Assembly: GCA_026225945.1 (NCBI GenBank)
Contig: JAMJFZ010000818.1
Span: 1 to 64,000 of the forward strand
DNA: 64,000 nucleotides
Reading direction: 5' to 3'
Origin: Cricetomys ansorgei
Taxonomy: Eukaryota > Chordata > Mammalia > Rodentia > Nesomyidae
Both the position numbers and the translations under genes were made by a program. The notes below the pieces were generated by a model that was given only the letters and a program-made list of their open reading frames with translations, was not told where the DNA came from and searched no databases. How positions within the stretch are numbered: position 1 is the first letter of the stretch; the number at the start of each line of letters is the position of its first letter. Of this stretch, positions 38,730 to 42,612 are shown one piece after another.

Positions 38730-41700
38730 TGTGTGTGCACCATGCGCGTGCGCGCAGCTGTGTGCTTATATAACTTAACCACCCATTGGTGTTTTAAATT
38801 TGAGACATTTCACATAAAAAATTGTGAAGAGTTGGTTTTTAAAACCTTAAAAGTGTTTTTCACTCTGGACAATGCTGCCACTGAGAATCAGTAGCGGCTG
38901 AAGATCGGGAGTCGCCTCCTGTTTTGCTGGGTCATGAGCCCCAGGCTCGAGCACCGGGGTTTCCCAGTCACCTGTTCCCTTGCCGGCCTAATTGTTCAGG
39001 AGCCCTGTCTAAGTGCTCTCCTTACAAGATGGCTGATGGGCCAGCAGAAGGTTCACCCGCTTCTAGCCATAGCTATTGAATAGCTTCTCTGCGAAGGGGT
39101 AGCAGATGTAGCAATTAAGAGACTGACACCCCCCCCTTCCCCTCCTGAGGCTTAGAGTCTGGTGGGGGTGGGGCTGTAACCAAGCATACGGTGGGGAGAG
39201 GTGTGTATGGGGACAGTGCAGAGTTTGACGGCCTCAAATTTGGAATTTGGCTATAATCCGCTAGGGAGTCCTGACAGTTACAAAAAGCATCACCCAGGCT
39301 CACTGATGAACCGCCACATGAGAGATGGGTCCCCATCTTTCTTCCTCAGATCGTGGCTCCGTGGTGGCTGGGTTGACTCAATAGAATTTGCGGAGCAGAG
39401 GTCACGTGGTCGGAGCAGGGGTCACGTGGGCAGAGCCTGAAGGAAGGGGTCGCATGGTCAGAGCCATGCTGGAGGAGGCTGTGAGCTGAGGCTGAAGCAA
39501 CAGTCCAAGAGCAAGACTGCCCGTCTCCCCGGGGATGGGGTGGGGAAGGGGGGCTGTGAGCTCTGCTCAGACTTTTGTCTTTGTCCACTGGGCAATGGGT
39601 GCCCTTGGGAGGGTTCTTTTGAGAGCAATTTCTCTTTTGAAAAGATCACCCTGGATTGTCATGCTGGCGCACACGTGAGGACCGAGCACCTTTGTCTGGG
39701 GGAGTCTGGGGACAATCCCGGGTCAGAGAGCTAATTAAAAGAAAGCCTCAGAATCTAGGTGCCCTGGTTCCCGTGTCCGGTGACTCCTTGTTTGACACTG
39801 GAGCTGTTAAACAGATTAGGGAATAAACAAGGTCACAGGGCGCAGTGGGAAGGATGCCTTGTGGGCGAGGGACCTTGTGGGGACACGCTGATTTCCTCTT
39901 TTCCTTGCCTGTTTTGTCAGACTTAAAACTTTTGTCCAGAACCGCTTAGATCCTGAAGTGGAGTGTGTGTGTGTGTCTGTCTGTGTGTGTGTGTGTATCT
40001 GTGTCTGTCTGTCTGTCTGTGTGTATGTGTCTGTGTGTGTCTGTGTGTGTGTGCCTATGTGTGTCTGTCTCTGTGTGTGTGTCTGTGTGTGTGCCTATAT
40101 GTGTCTGTCTGTGTGTATGTGTCTCTGTGTGTGTGTGTGTGTGTGTGTGTCTGTGTGTCTGTGTGTCTGTGTGTCTGTGTGTGTGCCTATATGTGTCTGT
40201 CTGTGTGTATGTGTCTCTCTGTGTGTGTGTGTGTGTCTGTGTGTGTGCCTATGTGTGTCTGTCTGTCTGTGTGTATGTGTCTCTGTGTGTGTGTGTGTGT
40301 CTGTGTGTGTGCCTATGTGTGTCTGTCTGTGTGTATGTGTCTCTGTGTGTGTGTGTGTGTGTGTCTGTGTGTGTGCCTATGTGTGTCTGTCTGTGTGTAT
40401 GTGTCTCTGTGTGTGTGTGTGTGTGTGTCTGTGTGTGTGCCTATGTGTGTCTGTCTGTGTGTATGTGTCTCTGTGTGTGTGTGTGTGTGTGTGTGGCAAT
40501 AATAATCCCTTTTGCTTTGTACAAGCAAAGGATCAAATACTTGGCAGAAAGCATGTACAGAAGCACGCTTGCGTTCTGGAGACCTCTGTGTTGGTGTCTT
40601 AGATGTAGGCGCTCCTCTCTGGCCATCACGGGAAATAAGATTTTTCAGAGACAAATGTGAGGGTTTAGCTAACGGCAGCCCAGAGAGATCAAAATGGCTT
40701 CCTCGCGTGATGGTCGCTGGCAGCCGCCGCGCGTGTGATCTGAGCCGAGCGTCGTCTCGTGCACTCTTCCTGTGGAGCGTTGGGGTTTGTCACGACCCGC
40801 ACAGGTGAAGTGAATGGAGGCTCGGAGAGGCGCAGCAAGGGGTTCAATGTTCAGCACTCTTTGCAGCGGAGTCGGGACTCGGATCCGGGTCCCAGCGGTG
40901 CTCCTGACTAGGGCCTGGCCTTGCTGTGCGCAGTCCTTTTGTGCTAACTTACAGAGCAAGCCCCTGCCTCTCCTGCTACAGTCATGAAGTGGGCAGCCGT
41001 TCATTTTAATGGCCAGTCTTGTACAGCTCAGAGACTCTTATCAGATAAGACACAAGCCGGGCCAGTGGAAGTAGTGAGCCTGTGCGTATTTAAACTTACG
41101 AAACTCCAAATGAACCGCGTCCCCCGCGCCAGAGCATGGACCAGGGAAGAGAGGAAGGCGTCCTCTGACTAGGTGAAAAAACCACATCCACGGCCTGGCG
41201 GTGGTGGTGCATGCCTTCAATCCCAGCACTCGGGAGGCAGAGGCAGGCAGATCTCTGTGAGTTCGAGGCCAGCCTGGTCTACAGAGTGAGTTCCAGAGTT
41301 ACAACAGGGAAACCCTGTCTCAAAAAAAAAAAATCAAAAATAAAATATAAAACCACATCCACATGAGGAGAAATGTTCTATGCAGCCTCTTCGACATTTT
41401 CCTCTCCTTACGTGGTGCTGTTTGGGTGGCTTGTTCGTTAGACTACAGCAAAAAGGAGTTCTGAGTTTGCTCCTCTTTATCCTAGGGCAAGGCAGCCAGC
41501 TGACGGACAACCCTGGGAGTTCCGAGCTCGGGGAGAGTGATGGGCTCTGGCATAAGGGCAGAGTTTGCACCAAGATCTTGGGACTGTCATAGACAAAGAA
41601 ACATCCCCCCGGGTCACTGACTGGCTGTGCTCTCTCTGTACCACATAGCTTTCCAAGGTCTGACGAGGACATTTGAATGGTTCTGACCCTCAACATACAT

Positions 41701-42611
41701 ACTACTTAGGACTTTCGGCCACGGACGACTCCAGTAGAGTTACATACGGGAGAATGACTGTGGTGCTGGGGATCGAACTTGGGACCTTGTGAATGCCAGG
41801 GAGTGCTCCACCACCGGGGAGCGTGCCCTCTGGGGAAGGACAACTTCTAACCTTCCATGGCAGCAGAGGGAACTGTGATTGACGGCAGTGGATCGCACAC
41901 TTCCACACAGTGCGTGGAGAGAGTTTTGAACGTTCAAGCCTGTGCTTGCTTGGTCCTCTCCAGGCCGAGGGGAAGACTTGAGAGGCAAGTGGCCTTACTG
42001 AGCAAGCAGACATTTTTCTGTGTACCTGCCTCGTGTGAAACCATGGCTGCAGCCGGAGGTGCAGAGCAGAGACACAGGCGCGGGCACGCTCTACGGGCTG
42101 CGAGGACCCGGAGAGCAAGTGCTACAGTGGGTGGCTGGCTGGAAGCTAGGACTTACCAGGAGAAGACAACACGGGAGATGGGTACCGAGTACTGGGCTGA
42201 GCTTTGGTTAGAAGAGGGATGGGTGTGTGTGGGGGTGGTGGGGAGGAAGATACGGAAAAGTCTATCTGGGAACCAGCCGGGTTTCTTCTATCGCCCTTGG
42301 TATCGTCAGACCGAAGGCGGGGTGTGGGATAGATGATTCCCCACCTACTGTCAGAGAGTGGGGGTGACCAGGGAGGTTGGGCCAGGCTGGAGAAGGTATT
42401 GTGTGCATCGGGGTGGGAGGGGGCAGCGCCACCTACTTACGCCAACAGGGCGTCCCTGCACTGGATGTCTGAGCACTTCTTGGCTGGCTGGAATTTATTT
42501 AACTCCTCTTCCCTCAGCTTCTCGAGCCTCTGCTTCTCCTTTCTCAAGGCGCTCTCCGCTTGAAGTATGCTAAAATATCCACGGCCTACACTCACACACT
42601 TGATCAGGAAG
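575..42611 (-). CDS. Ccdc60: Ccdc60 (coiled-coil domain containing 60), 3' part, eleven coding exons, 5' end outside the window
   Basis: Minus-strand spliced gene. Coding exons, 5' to 3': W1 42611-42441, W2 37873-37769, W3 30523-30416, W4 24455-24365, W5 20244-20011, W6 15930-15846, W7 12936-12865, W8 9266-9144, W9 7191-7060, W10 5047-4858, W11 676-575. Every internal boundary has AG/GT and the phases join without gaps, except inside W5. Without the W5 lesion they give 470 residues and a stop, against about 550 aa as I recall for human CCDC60, so about 80 N-terminal residues are missing. The protein starts with a charged helical, coiled-coil-like segment (W1). It then has a Ser-rich basic linker (W5) and a long helical C-terminal half (W8-W11) that looks the most constrained. 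I identify it from remembered similarity of W3, W4, W9 and W10 to the CCDC60 family (DUF4698). The biochemical function is unknown; testis or ciliated-cell expression is recollection only. The W5 frameshift makes the gene as written non-coding for its C-terminal half. Confidence 0.85.
1024..1217 (-). mobile_element. B3-type SINE, minus
   Basis: A TG-rich stretch is followed by AAGGCCAGAAGGGGGCGTCAG and ends in a degenerate CTTTTAACTGCTGAGC. These are the diagnostic body and tRNA-related box of rodent B3/B2-class SINEs read in reverse. Confidence 0.65.
1575..1700 (+). mobile_element. B3 SINE 3' fragment, plus
   Basis: CTGCCCTCTCCTGGC, then GCAGACAAAACACTCACACG and ATAAAATAAAAATGAAC, then an A-rich end. 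This is the 3' body and tail of a B3 element; the tRNA-related head is absent or unrecognisable. Confidence 0.5.
1718..2370 (+). mobile_element. Rodent interspersed repeat (GTCAAC type), interrupted by a B1
   Basis: Begins GGTTGTCAACGTGACTACAT and ends TCTGGAGAACCCTGACTAGT. A second copy at 10403-10862 shares the order of blocks (GGTTGTCAGCTTGACTAC, then TGCTCTTTGCCTGCTTGC, then CAGCCATCGTTGCAC, then GTAGAACACCCTGAATG). The family is common in mouse-like genomes, but I cannot name the class with certainty. Confidence 0.5.
1784..1959 (-). mobile_element. B1 SINE, minus, nested
   Basis: Poly-T rich head, then GACAGGGTTTCTCTGCTGTA, CAGACCAGCCTGGCCTCGAA and GTGCTGGGATTAAAGGCGTG, i.e. a B1 in reverse. 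It is slightly truncated at its 5' end and sits inside the older repeat at 1718-2370. Confidence 0.85.
2421..2673. repeat. Degenerate minisatellite, unit about 12-15 bp
   Basis: Irregular tandem copies of units like GGGCTATGGAGTTTG, with variants GAGCTATGG, GACTATAGG and GGCTGTAGAG. About 17 units, each diverged; no coding sense is apparent. Confidence 0.8.
3284..3400. repeat. (TG)n(AG)n compound microsatellite
   Basis: About 48 bp of alternating TG followed directly by about 65 bp of AG/GGGAGA repeats. Confidence 0.95.
4767..4850 (+). repeat. G-rich (GGGGA)n tract beside the W10 donor
   Basis: At least eight runs of three or more G separated by one or two A (GGAGGGGAGGGGGGAGGAG and similar). 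It has quadruplex potential on the plus strand and is C-rich on the Ccdc60 sense strand, ending 6-7 nt from the GT of the W10 donor. Confidence 0.85.
4858..5047 (-). CDS. Ccdc60: Ccdc60 exon W10
   Basis: 190 nt, phase 2 in and phase 0 out, 63 full codons. It encodes [20 protein letters not shown], then [20 protein letters not shown], then [20 protein letters not shown] and AIE. The Leu-heptad-like helices here look like the most conserved part of the protein. Acceptor CGGACTTGAAG/G; donor ATTGAG/GTGATG. The donor is followed within 8 nt on the sense strand by an 80-nt C-rich tract (G-rich on the plus strand, 4767-4850), an unusual context for a 5' splice site. Confidence 0.9.
5458..6262. repeat. 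(GATGGT/GATGAT)n triplet array, 0.8 kb
   Basis: Almost uninterrupted GAT/GGT/GAG triplets. Most frames lack stop codons, so long artefactual open frames arise: His-rich on the minus strand and Asp/Gly- or Met/Val-rich on the plus strand. A 93-bp segment is duplicated within it (landmark TGGAGATTAT at 5681 and again at 5774), showing unequal exchange in steps of whole triplets. Confidence 0.95.
6463..6610 (+). mobile_element. RSINE1/B4-like SINE, plus, diverged
   Basis: GGGGCCGGTGGGCGGAGTGC, then GAGTTTGAACTCCAGAGCCC and ACATGGAGGTGGAAGGAGAG, then AGTTGTTCTCTTACCTCTG. This is the usual head-to-tail order of this rodent SINE. Confidence 0.6.
6612..6660. repeat. (AAT)n-rich microsatellite
   Basis: AATAATGAGTAATAATGATA followed by ATTATTATTATTAT; may be the A-rich tail of the preceding SINE. 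Confidence 0.8.
7060..7191 (-). CDS. Ccdc60: Ccdc60 exon W9
   Basis: 132 nt, phase 2 in and out, 43 full codons. It encodes [20 protein letters not shown], then [20 protein letters not shown] and ADH, plus a Trp codon split with W10. Acceptor CCTCACAG/G; donor CACTG/GTAAGA. The mixed charged and hydrophobic spacing suggests a long helix. I recognise KDIAKMRH and [12 protein letters not shown] as CCDC60-like. There are no stops and no odd splice sites. Confidence 0.88.
8243..8472 (+). mobile_element. URR1-type non-autonomous hAT DNA transposon
   Basis: Perfect 15-bp terminal inverted repeats: CAGTGGTTCTCAACC at the left end and GGTTGAGAACCACTG at the right end. The internal blocks GACCCTTTAATACAGTTCCT and AAATTATTTCCGTTGCTACT match the rodent URR1/MER1-like family. 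At 230 bp it is a complete short copy, with no transposase. Confidence 0.9.
8536..8560. repeat. (GGGAT)n short tandem repeat
   Basis: GATGAGATGGGATGGGATGG continuing for one more unit. Confidence 0.85.
8665..8713. repeat. (TGCG/TGCC)n repeat
   Basis: Alternating GTGCGTGCCTGCGTGCCTGC units; alternating purine-pyrimidine, so Z-DNA prone. Confidence 0.85.
9144..9266 (-). CDS. Ccdc60: Ccdc60 exon W8
   Basis: 123 nt, phase 2 in and out, 40 full codons. It encodes [20 protein letters not shown], then [20 protein letters not shown] and a split Lys. Acceptor CTCTCGTCAACAG/C; donor CTGAA/GTAAGG. Three Cys residues (CKSGVC and GFC) stand out in an otherwise Cys-poor protein. This exon opens the helical, apparently well-conserved C-terminal half that runs through W11. 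Confidence 0.86.
9550..9690 (+). mobile_element. MIR relic
   Basis: CAGCTGTGTGGCCCCGAGTG followed by TGTTACCCTGTAAAATGGCA is the diverged core of a MIR (ctgtgtgacc ... gtaaaatggg). Confidence 0.5.
10403..10862 (+). mobile_element. Rodent interspersed repeat (GTCAAC type), second copy
   Basis: Starts GGGTTGTCAGCTTGACTACC and ends TGTAGAACACCCTGAATGAC. It is paralogous to 1718-2370 but without the nested B1. Both copies have the same orientation. Confidence 0.5.
11130..11428 (-). mobile_element. (TG)n with RSINE1/B4 3' part
   Basis: TG microsatellite (about 11130-11170) and TGTATG-rich decay, then GTGGGTCCTGGAGATTTGAA, CTCAGGTCTTCACGCTTGTA and CACCTGAGCCATCTCC, the tRNA-like box of a B4/RSINE1 in reverse. 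Confidence 0.7.
11430..11573 (-). mobile_element. B1-type SINE (old), minus
   Basis: TTTTTGAGACAAGGTCTTAC, TATGTAGACCAGGCTAGCCT and CTGCCTCCTGATTACTGGCA, a diverged B1/PB1 in reverse. Confidence 0.75.
12621..12648. repeat. A28 homopolymer
   Basis: 28 consecutive A after TTTAAT; no SINE body recognised beside it. Confidence 0.95.
12865..12936 (-). CDS. Ccdc60: Ccdc60 exon W7
   Basis: 72 nt, phase 2 in and out, 23 full codons: [20 protein letters not shown] then HKS plus a split Ser. Acceptor TGCTTTACAG/C; donor TCCAG/GTAGG. This is the smallest exon of the set. The human protein may have extra residues between this exon and W8. I looked through the intron and found no phase-compatible exon there. 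Confidence 0.83.
13222..13348. repeat. 48-bp direct duplication around a CA microsatellite
   Basis: Copy 1 at 13222-13269 and copy 2 at 13301-13348 share the core GAATCGGACCTCACAGACAA with 4 mismatches in 48 bases. About 30 bp of (CA)n lies between them. Confidence 0.9.
14150..14310. promoter_or_regulatory. AT-rich repeat-free block, candidate regulatory element
   Basis: Contains AGTGTAATTACAGCAATAAC, ATAACCAATAAGTCAG and TTTATTTACTGTAAGTAATT, i.e. clustered homeodomain- and Fox-like core motifs in a stretch without SINEs. Conservation cannot be judged here. Confidence 0.25.
14778..14877 (-). mobile_element. PB1/B1-like SINE, minus
   Basis: CAGATAGGGTCTTGCTATGT, AGCTCAGGCTGGCCTCAAAA and GATTACAGGCGTACGCCACC. 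Confidence 0.75.
15261..15400. repeat. 28-bp tandem repeat, five copies, each with a heat-shock-element-like motif
   Basis: Units start at 15261, 15289, 15317, 15345 and 15373, each beginning TGACTACTGCAGAAG (the last TGTCTACTG). Inside each is AGAAGCTTCTGGAAC: three abutting inverted nGAAn pentamers (AGAAG, CTTCT, GGAAC), which is the textbook trimeric HSF-binding element. Full three-pentamer copies are at 15274-15288, 15302-15316, 15330-15344 (third pentamer GGAAT) and 15358-15372. The fifth keeps only the first two pentamers. Copies are nearly identical, so the amplification is recent. Confidence 0.9.
15595..15795 (+). mobile_element. MIR element, near full length
   Basis: ACCAGCTGTGTGGCCATTAG, then TCTTATTTGTAAAGTCAAGA and TGCAGGGCTGTTGTAAGAAT, then TTGGCTCAGTAGTCGGTCGT. 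This is the MIR order from core to 3' end. Confidence 0.75.
15846..15930 (-). CDS. Ccdc60: Ccdc60 exon W6
   Basis: 85 nt, phase 1 in and phase 2 out, 27 full codons. It encodes [20 protein letters not shown] and then DLQRQAP plus a split Ser. The first two bases AC complete a His codon begun by the last C of W5. Acceptor GTACCCATCAG; donor CCAG/GTACG. The charged helix ([12 protein letters not shown]) is consistent with continued coiled-coil or helical structure. The incoming phase 1 is the evidence that W5 should be 235 nt. Confidence 0.85.
16196..16430 (-). mobile_element. B4-family SINE, minus, diverged
   Basis: GTGAGGCCAGAAGTGAGCAT, TTTGAGACAAGACTTTGTTA, GCCTGGCCAGCCAGCAGGCC and CTGGCTTTTCATGTGGCATA, in the B4 order. 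Confidence 0.55.
17340..17720. other. CpG-enriched non-coding patch
   Basis: Roughly twenty CpG in under 400 bp (for example CACGGCCGAGTGGCGACGGA), well above the local background, without a TATA box, an open frame of interest or a recognisable repeat. Confidence 0.3.
18245..18450 (-). mobile_element. B4 SINE (B1-like plus ID-like parts), minus
   Basis: CATTATGTAGCTGAGGCTGA and GATCCTCCTGCCTCCAACTC (B1-like), then GAATTGAACCGGGGTCTCAT and GGGCAAGCACTCTACCAACT (tRNA-like box). Confidence 0.75.
18600..18685 (-). mobile_element. ID/B4 tRNA-like SINE fragment, minus
   Basis: GGGAATTGAACCCAGGACTT and GTGAGTGTTCTACCTCTGAG, a tRNA-derived box in reverse. Confidence 0.6.
20011..20244 (-). CDS. Ccdc60: Ccdc60 exon W5, carrying a one-base frameshift
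   Basis: 234 nt. The first 49 codons (20244 to about 20098) are open: [20 protein letters not shown], then a Ser-rich low-complexity stretch ending NPGSDEPQ. After one more codon comes TAG at 20094-20092. The other half of the exon is open in a different frame, reading [19 protein letters not shown] and then [10 protein letters not shown], up to the donor CACACCC/GTGAGT. The next exon needs a phase-1 exit, so the exon should be 235 nt long; it is 234. The switch falls at the GGGG run 20100-20103 (CCCC on the sense strand). One extra C there would join both halves. As written, all of W6-W11 is out of frame and the stop lies six junctions upstream of the last exon, so nonsense-mediated decay would be expected. 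A single-base assembly error in a homopolymer is the main alternative to a real null allele. Acceptor CTTCCTTCAG. Confidence 0.85.
20246..20450 (-). promoter_or_regulatory. Ccdc60: Very long polypyrimidine tract of the W5 acceptor
   Basis: About 200 nt of nearly pure purine on the plus strand (GGAGGGAGGGAGGGAGGAAG and similar), i.e. pyrimidine on the sense strand. It runs directly into the CTTCCTTCAG acceptor. Mirror-type stretches give it triplex potential. Confidence 0.75.
20690..20965. repeat. (TGCG/TGTG/TGAG)n array
   Basis: GTGCGTATGAGTGTGCGTGC-like units repeated for about 275 bp, with a roughly 16-20-bp period. Confidence 0.9.
20966..21188 (-). mobile_element. B4 SINE, minus
   Basis: TGGGGTTACAAGCTCACATT, GGGGATTTGACTCAGGTCCT and CACCGAGCCCTCTCTCCATC; the TG-rich array lies on its tail side. 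Confidence 0.65.
23246..23735 (-). mobile_element. RSINE1-type SINE with expanded TGCATG tail
   Basis: About 370 bp of GTGTGCATGTGTGTGCAAGT-like units (23246-23620), followed by GAAGGTCAGAGAACACCTTG, CTCTCCTTCCACCATGTAGG and GAACGAACTCAGGGCATCAG, the reversed SINE body. The array is the expanded tail. Confidence 0.75.
24365..24455 (-). CDS. Ccdc60: Ccdc60 exon W4
   Basis: 91 nt, phase 2 in and phase 0 out, 30 full codons. It reads [20 protein letters not shown] followed by [10 protein letters not shown]. This is a basic, Lys-rich segment ending just before the Ser-rich region of W5. Acceptor TCTCACGCAG/GG; donor CCCAAG/GTAACC. Its phase-0 exit fixes the reading frame in which W5 must start, which matters for judging the W5 frameshift. 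Confidence 0.87.
24844..24910. repeat. 19-bp tandem repeat, 3.5 copies
   Basis: Units of GGGCGTGGCCATGGAGGCT start at 24844, 24863, 24882 and 24901 (one A/G difference). Confidence 0.92.
25628..25925. repeat. (ATCC)n(ATCT)n tetranucleotide repeat
   Basis: Pure ATCC and ATCT blocks to about 25735, then degenerate CATC/CACC copies to about 25925. Confidence 0.92.
28112..28330 (-). mobile_element. B4 SINE, minus
   Basis: TTTTGAGACAGGGTCTCTCC, AGCTAGACTGGCTGGCCAGC, GTTGGGGATCCGAGCTCAGG and CTCGCTAGCCATCTCCCTTG, in B4 order. Confidence 0.8.
28649..28712. repeat. 32-bp perfect tandem duplication with inverted repeats
   Basis: 28649-28680 is repeated exactly at 28681-28712. Each copy contains TGTGGAACGTGTCCACA (6-bp arms) and the near-palindrome GATGATCAGATCAT. 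Confidence 0.92.
28757..28953 (-). mobile_element. B3 SINE, minus
   Basis: GAGCGCTTTGCCTGCGTGTA, CAGAAGGCAGCGTCAGATCC, GTTGTGAGCTGCCGTGTGCA and TCCTCTGGAAGAGCAGGCAG, ending in a diverged tRNA-like box. Confidence 0.8.
29694..29905. repeat. (CCAA)n/(CCAACTAA)n tetranucleotide-type array
   Basis: CAACCAACCAACTAACTAAC and similar units for about 210 bp, with increasing decay. Confidence 0.9.
30416..30523 (-). CDS. Ccdc60: Ccdc60 exon W3
   Basis: 108 nt, phase 2 in and out, 35 full codons. It encodes [20 protein letters not shown], then a His/Thr/Met stretch, and ends in VIACWNP plus a split Lys. Acceptor TCTCTGCAG/GG; donor CCCAA/GTAAG. The Leu/Trp-rich helix [15 protein letters not shown] is one of the segments I recognise as typical of CCDC60, and it looks strongly constrained. 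No in-frame stop and no splice defect. Confidence 0.87.
31029..31215 (+). mobile_element. B3/B2-family SINE, plus
   Basis: GGCTGGAGAGATGGCTCAGT, GGTTAAGAGCACACTGGCTG, GTAACTCCAGTCCCAGGGGT and AAAACACCAATGCACACAAT, ending in an AT-rich tail. The pol III box region is intact-looking. Confidence 0.88.
31315..31600 (-). mobile_element. MIR-type element(s), minus
   Basis: TTTTAGAGAAGGGGAAACTG then AGGCCCC, and a second match GAGTTACCCGAGGTCACACA then GGGTTTGAACTGG. Possibly two adjacent MIR fragments. Confidence 0.6.
32240..32560 (+). mobile_element. Putative solo LTR (copy 1 of 2)
   Basis: Has the TATA-like GAATATAAAGGAG and downstream blocks AGGACAGCCAAAAAGAGCAG, GGTGATGATTTCTTTCTATC and AGGGTAAAAAAGGCTC. 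The same blocks recur in order at 58500-59060. No internal retroviral genes are seen. LTR class is unknown. Confidence 0.45.
32690..33040. mobile_element. Ancient interspersed-repeat-like block
   Basis: CTAATGTCCTTAATGGAAAG, ACAGATGAAGACTCTCTGTG and CCCAGAGCTGTGAGTCCATA. The layout recalls an old mammalian MaLR-type or similar repeat; class undetermined. Confidence 0.35.
34626..34782 (-). mobile_element. RSINE1/B4-like SINE, minus
   Basis: GAGAGGGCAGAGGACAAACT, CACCCTCTCCTTCCACCTTG and GGGGATCAAACTCGGGTCAT, then a Cys/Ala-tRNA-like box. Confidence 0.65.
34861..35145 (+). mobile_element. B2/B3 SINE with internal CA expansion, plus
   Basis: GGGGAGACGGCTCAGCGGTT, AAGAGCACTGGCTGCTCTTC and CAGCAACCACACGGGGCTTA, then about 40 bp of (CA)n and the terminal AATAAATCTTTAAAAC. 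Confidence 0.88.
35645..35800 (+). mobile_element. hAT-like DNA transposon fragment
   Basis: Starts CAAGGGTTGGCAAACTATAG and continues CTATGAAGAAAGCCTTTTTG then GAACACAGACAATACAGCCC, which recalls old mammalian hAT elements with a GGGTTGGCAAACT terminus. The other end is not seen. Confidence 0.5.
36389..36535. repeat. (GATGGT)n triplet array
   Basis: About 145 bp of GATGGTGGTGATGATGGTG-type triplets, in the same orientation as the larger array at 5458-6262. Confidence 0.95.
37769..37873 (-). CDS. Ccdc60: Ccdc60 exon W2
   Basis: 105 nt, phase 2 in and phase 2 out, 34 full codons. The reading frame [18 protein letters not shown] leads into [16 protein letters not shown]. The Ala codon split from W1 is completed by the first C. 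The last two bases GT join the first G of W3 to make Val. Acceptor CTTCCCTCAG; donor CACGT/GTAAGC. An alternative donor two bases upstream (CAC/GTGTAA) would break the phase with W3, so it is not used here. The segment continues the charged helix of W1 and then turns to a Pro/Ser-rich linker. Confidence 0.85.
38170..38470 (-). mobile_element. GTCAAC-family rodent repeat fragment, minus
   Basis: TTTCATTGTTGTGACAAAAT and GAAAGGATTTGCCTTGGCTC then CAGAGTTTACAGTCCATCAC is the usual reversed 3' end of this repeat. A GAGA-rich insert lies inside. Confidence 0.45.
38696..38760. repeat. (TG)n/(CGTG)n microsatellite
   Basis: About 30 bp of pure TG, then GCGCGTGTGTGTGCACCATG and a GCGCGTGCGCGC stretch; alternating purine-pyrimidine. 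Confidence 0.93.
39401..39428. promoter_or_regulatory. Two GTCACGTG E-boxes, 20 bp apart
   Basis: GTCACGTG at 39401-39408 and again at 39421-39428, both in AGGGGTCACGTGG-like context, centre to centre two helical turns. They match USF/MITF/TFE-type E-boxes. A decayed third copy (GGGGTCGCATGG) follows near 39448. Whether they act is unknown. Confidence 0.45.
39961..40497. repeat. (TG)n/(TCTG)n array with about 64-bp higher-order unit
   Basis: The landmark CCTATGTGTGTCTGTCTGTG, or a close variant, recurs at roughly 62-66-bp spacing from about 40185 onward, with TATGTGTCTCTG between. The earlier part is less regular. Artefactual Val/Cys/Ser frames span it. Confidence 0.92.
40680..40800. other. 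Short CpG-dense patch
   Basis: About 13 CpG in about 105 bp (GCAGCCGCCGCGCGTGTGAT, then CCGAGCGTCGTCTCGTGC). Too short for a standard CpG island; no TATA or gene start seen. Confidence 0.3.
41192..41348 (+). mobile_element. Full-length B1 SINE with intact target-site duplication
   Basis: GGCCTGGCGGTGGTGGTGCA to AGGGAAACCCTGTCTC, then an A-rich tail. The 14-bp flank AAAACCACATCCAC occurs at 41178-41191 and 41349-41362 without mismatch, so the insertion is comparatively recent. Confidence 0.95.
41755..41825 (-). mobile_element. ID/B4 tRNA-like fragment, minus
   Basis: GTGGTGCTGGGGATCGAACT, TGGGACCTTGTGAATGCCAG and GGAGTGCTCCACCACCG. Confidence 0.6.
42441..42611 (-). CDS. Ccdc60: Ccdc60 exon W1 (first coding exon seen in the window)
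   Basis: 171 nt, phase 2 in and phase 2 out, encoding 56 full codons. It begins with [16 protein letters not shown] and continues into a Lys/Glu/Arg-rich amphipathic stretch (about residues 20-40 of the exon, with [17 protein letters not shown]). That stretch is the coiled coil behind the family name. The end is QCRDALL plus two bases of an Ala codon. The acceptor is CCACCCCTCCAG/C, preceded by about 250 nt of almost pure pyrimidine on the sense strand. The donor is an ideal GC/GTAAGT. The incoming phase shows that at least one coding exon lies further upstream; I could not find it between 42.6 and 64 kb. Confidence 0.85.
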
Positions 42612-42612
42612 C

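Larger units (their letters stand above)
37874..42440 (-). other. Ccdc60: Ccdc60 intron W1-W2
   Basis: 4,567 bp. Contains a rodent GTCAAC-family repeat in reverse (38170-38470), a TG run (38696-38760), paired E-boxes (39401-39428), the TG/TCTG array (39961-40497), a CpG-dense patch (40680-40800), a probable MIR (40800-40920), a young B1 (41192-41348) and an ID-like fragment (41755-41825). Confidence 0.7.

Noticed and set aside
39958..40660. Three long Val/Cys/Ser-rich open frames
   Set aside because: Products of the TG/TCTG array read in three frames.
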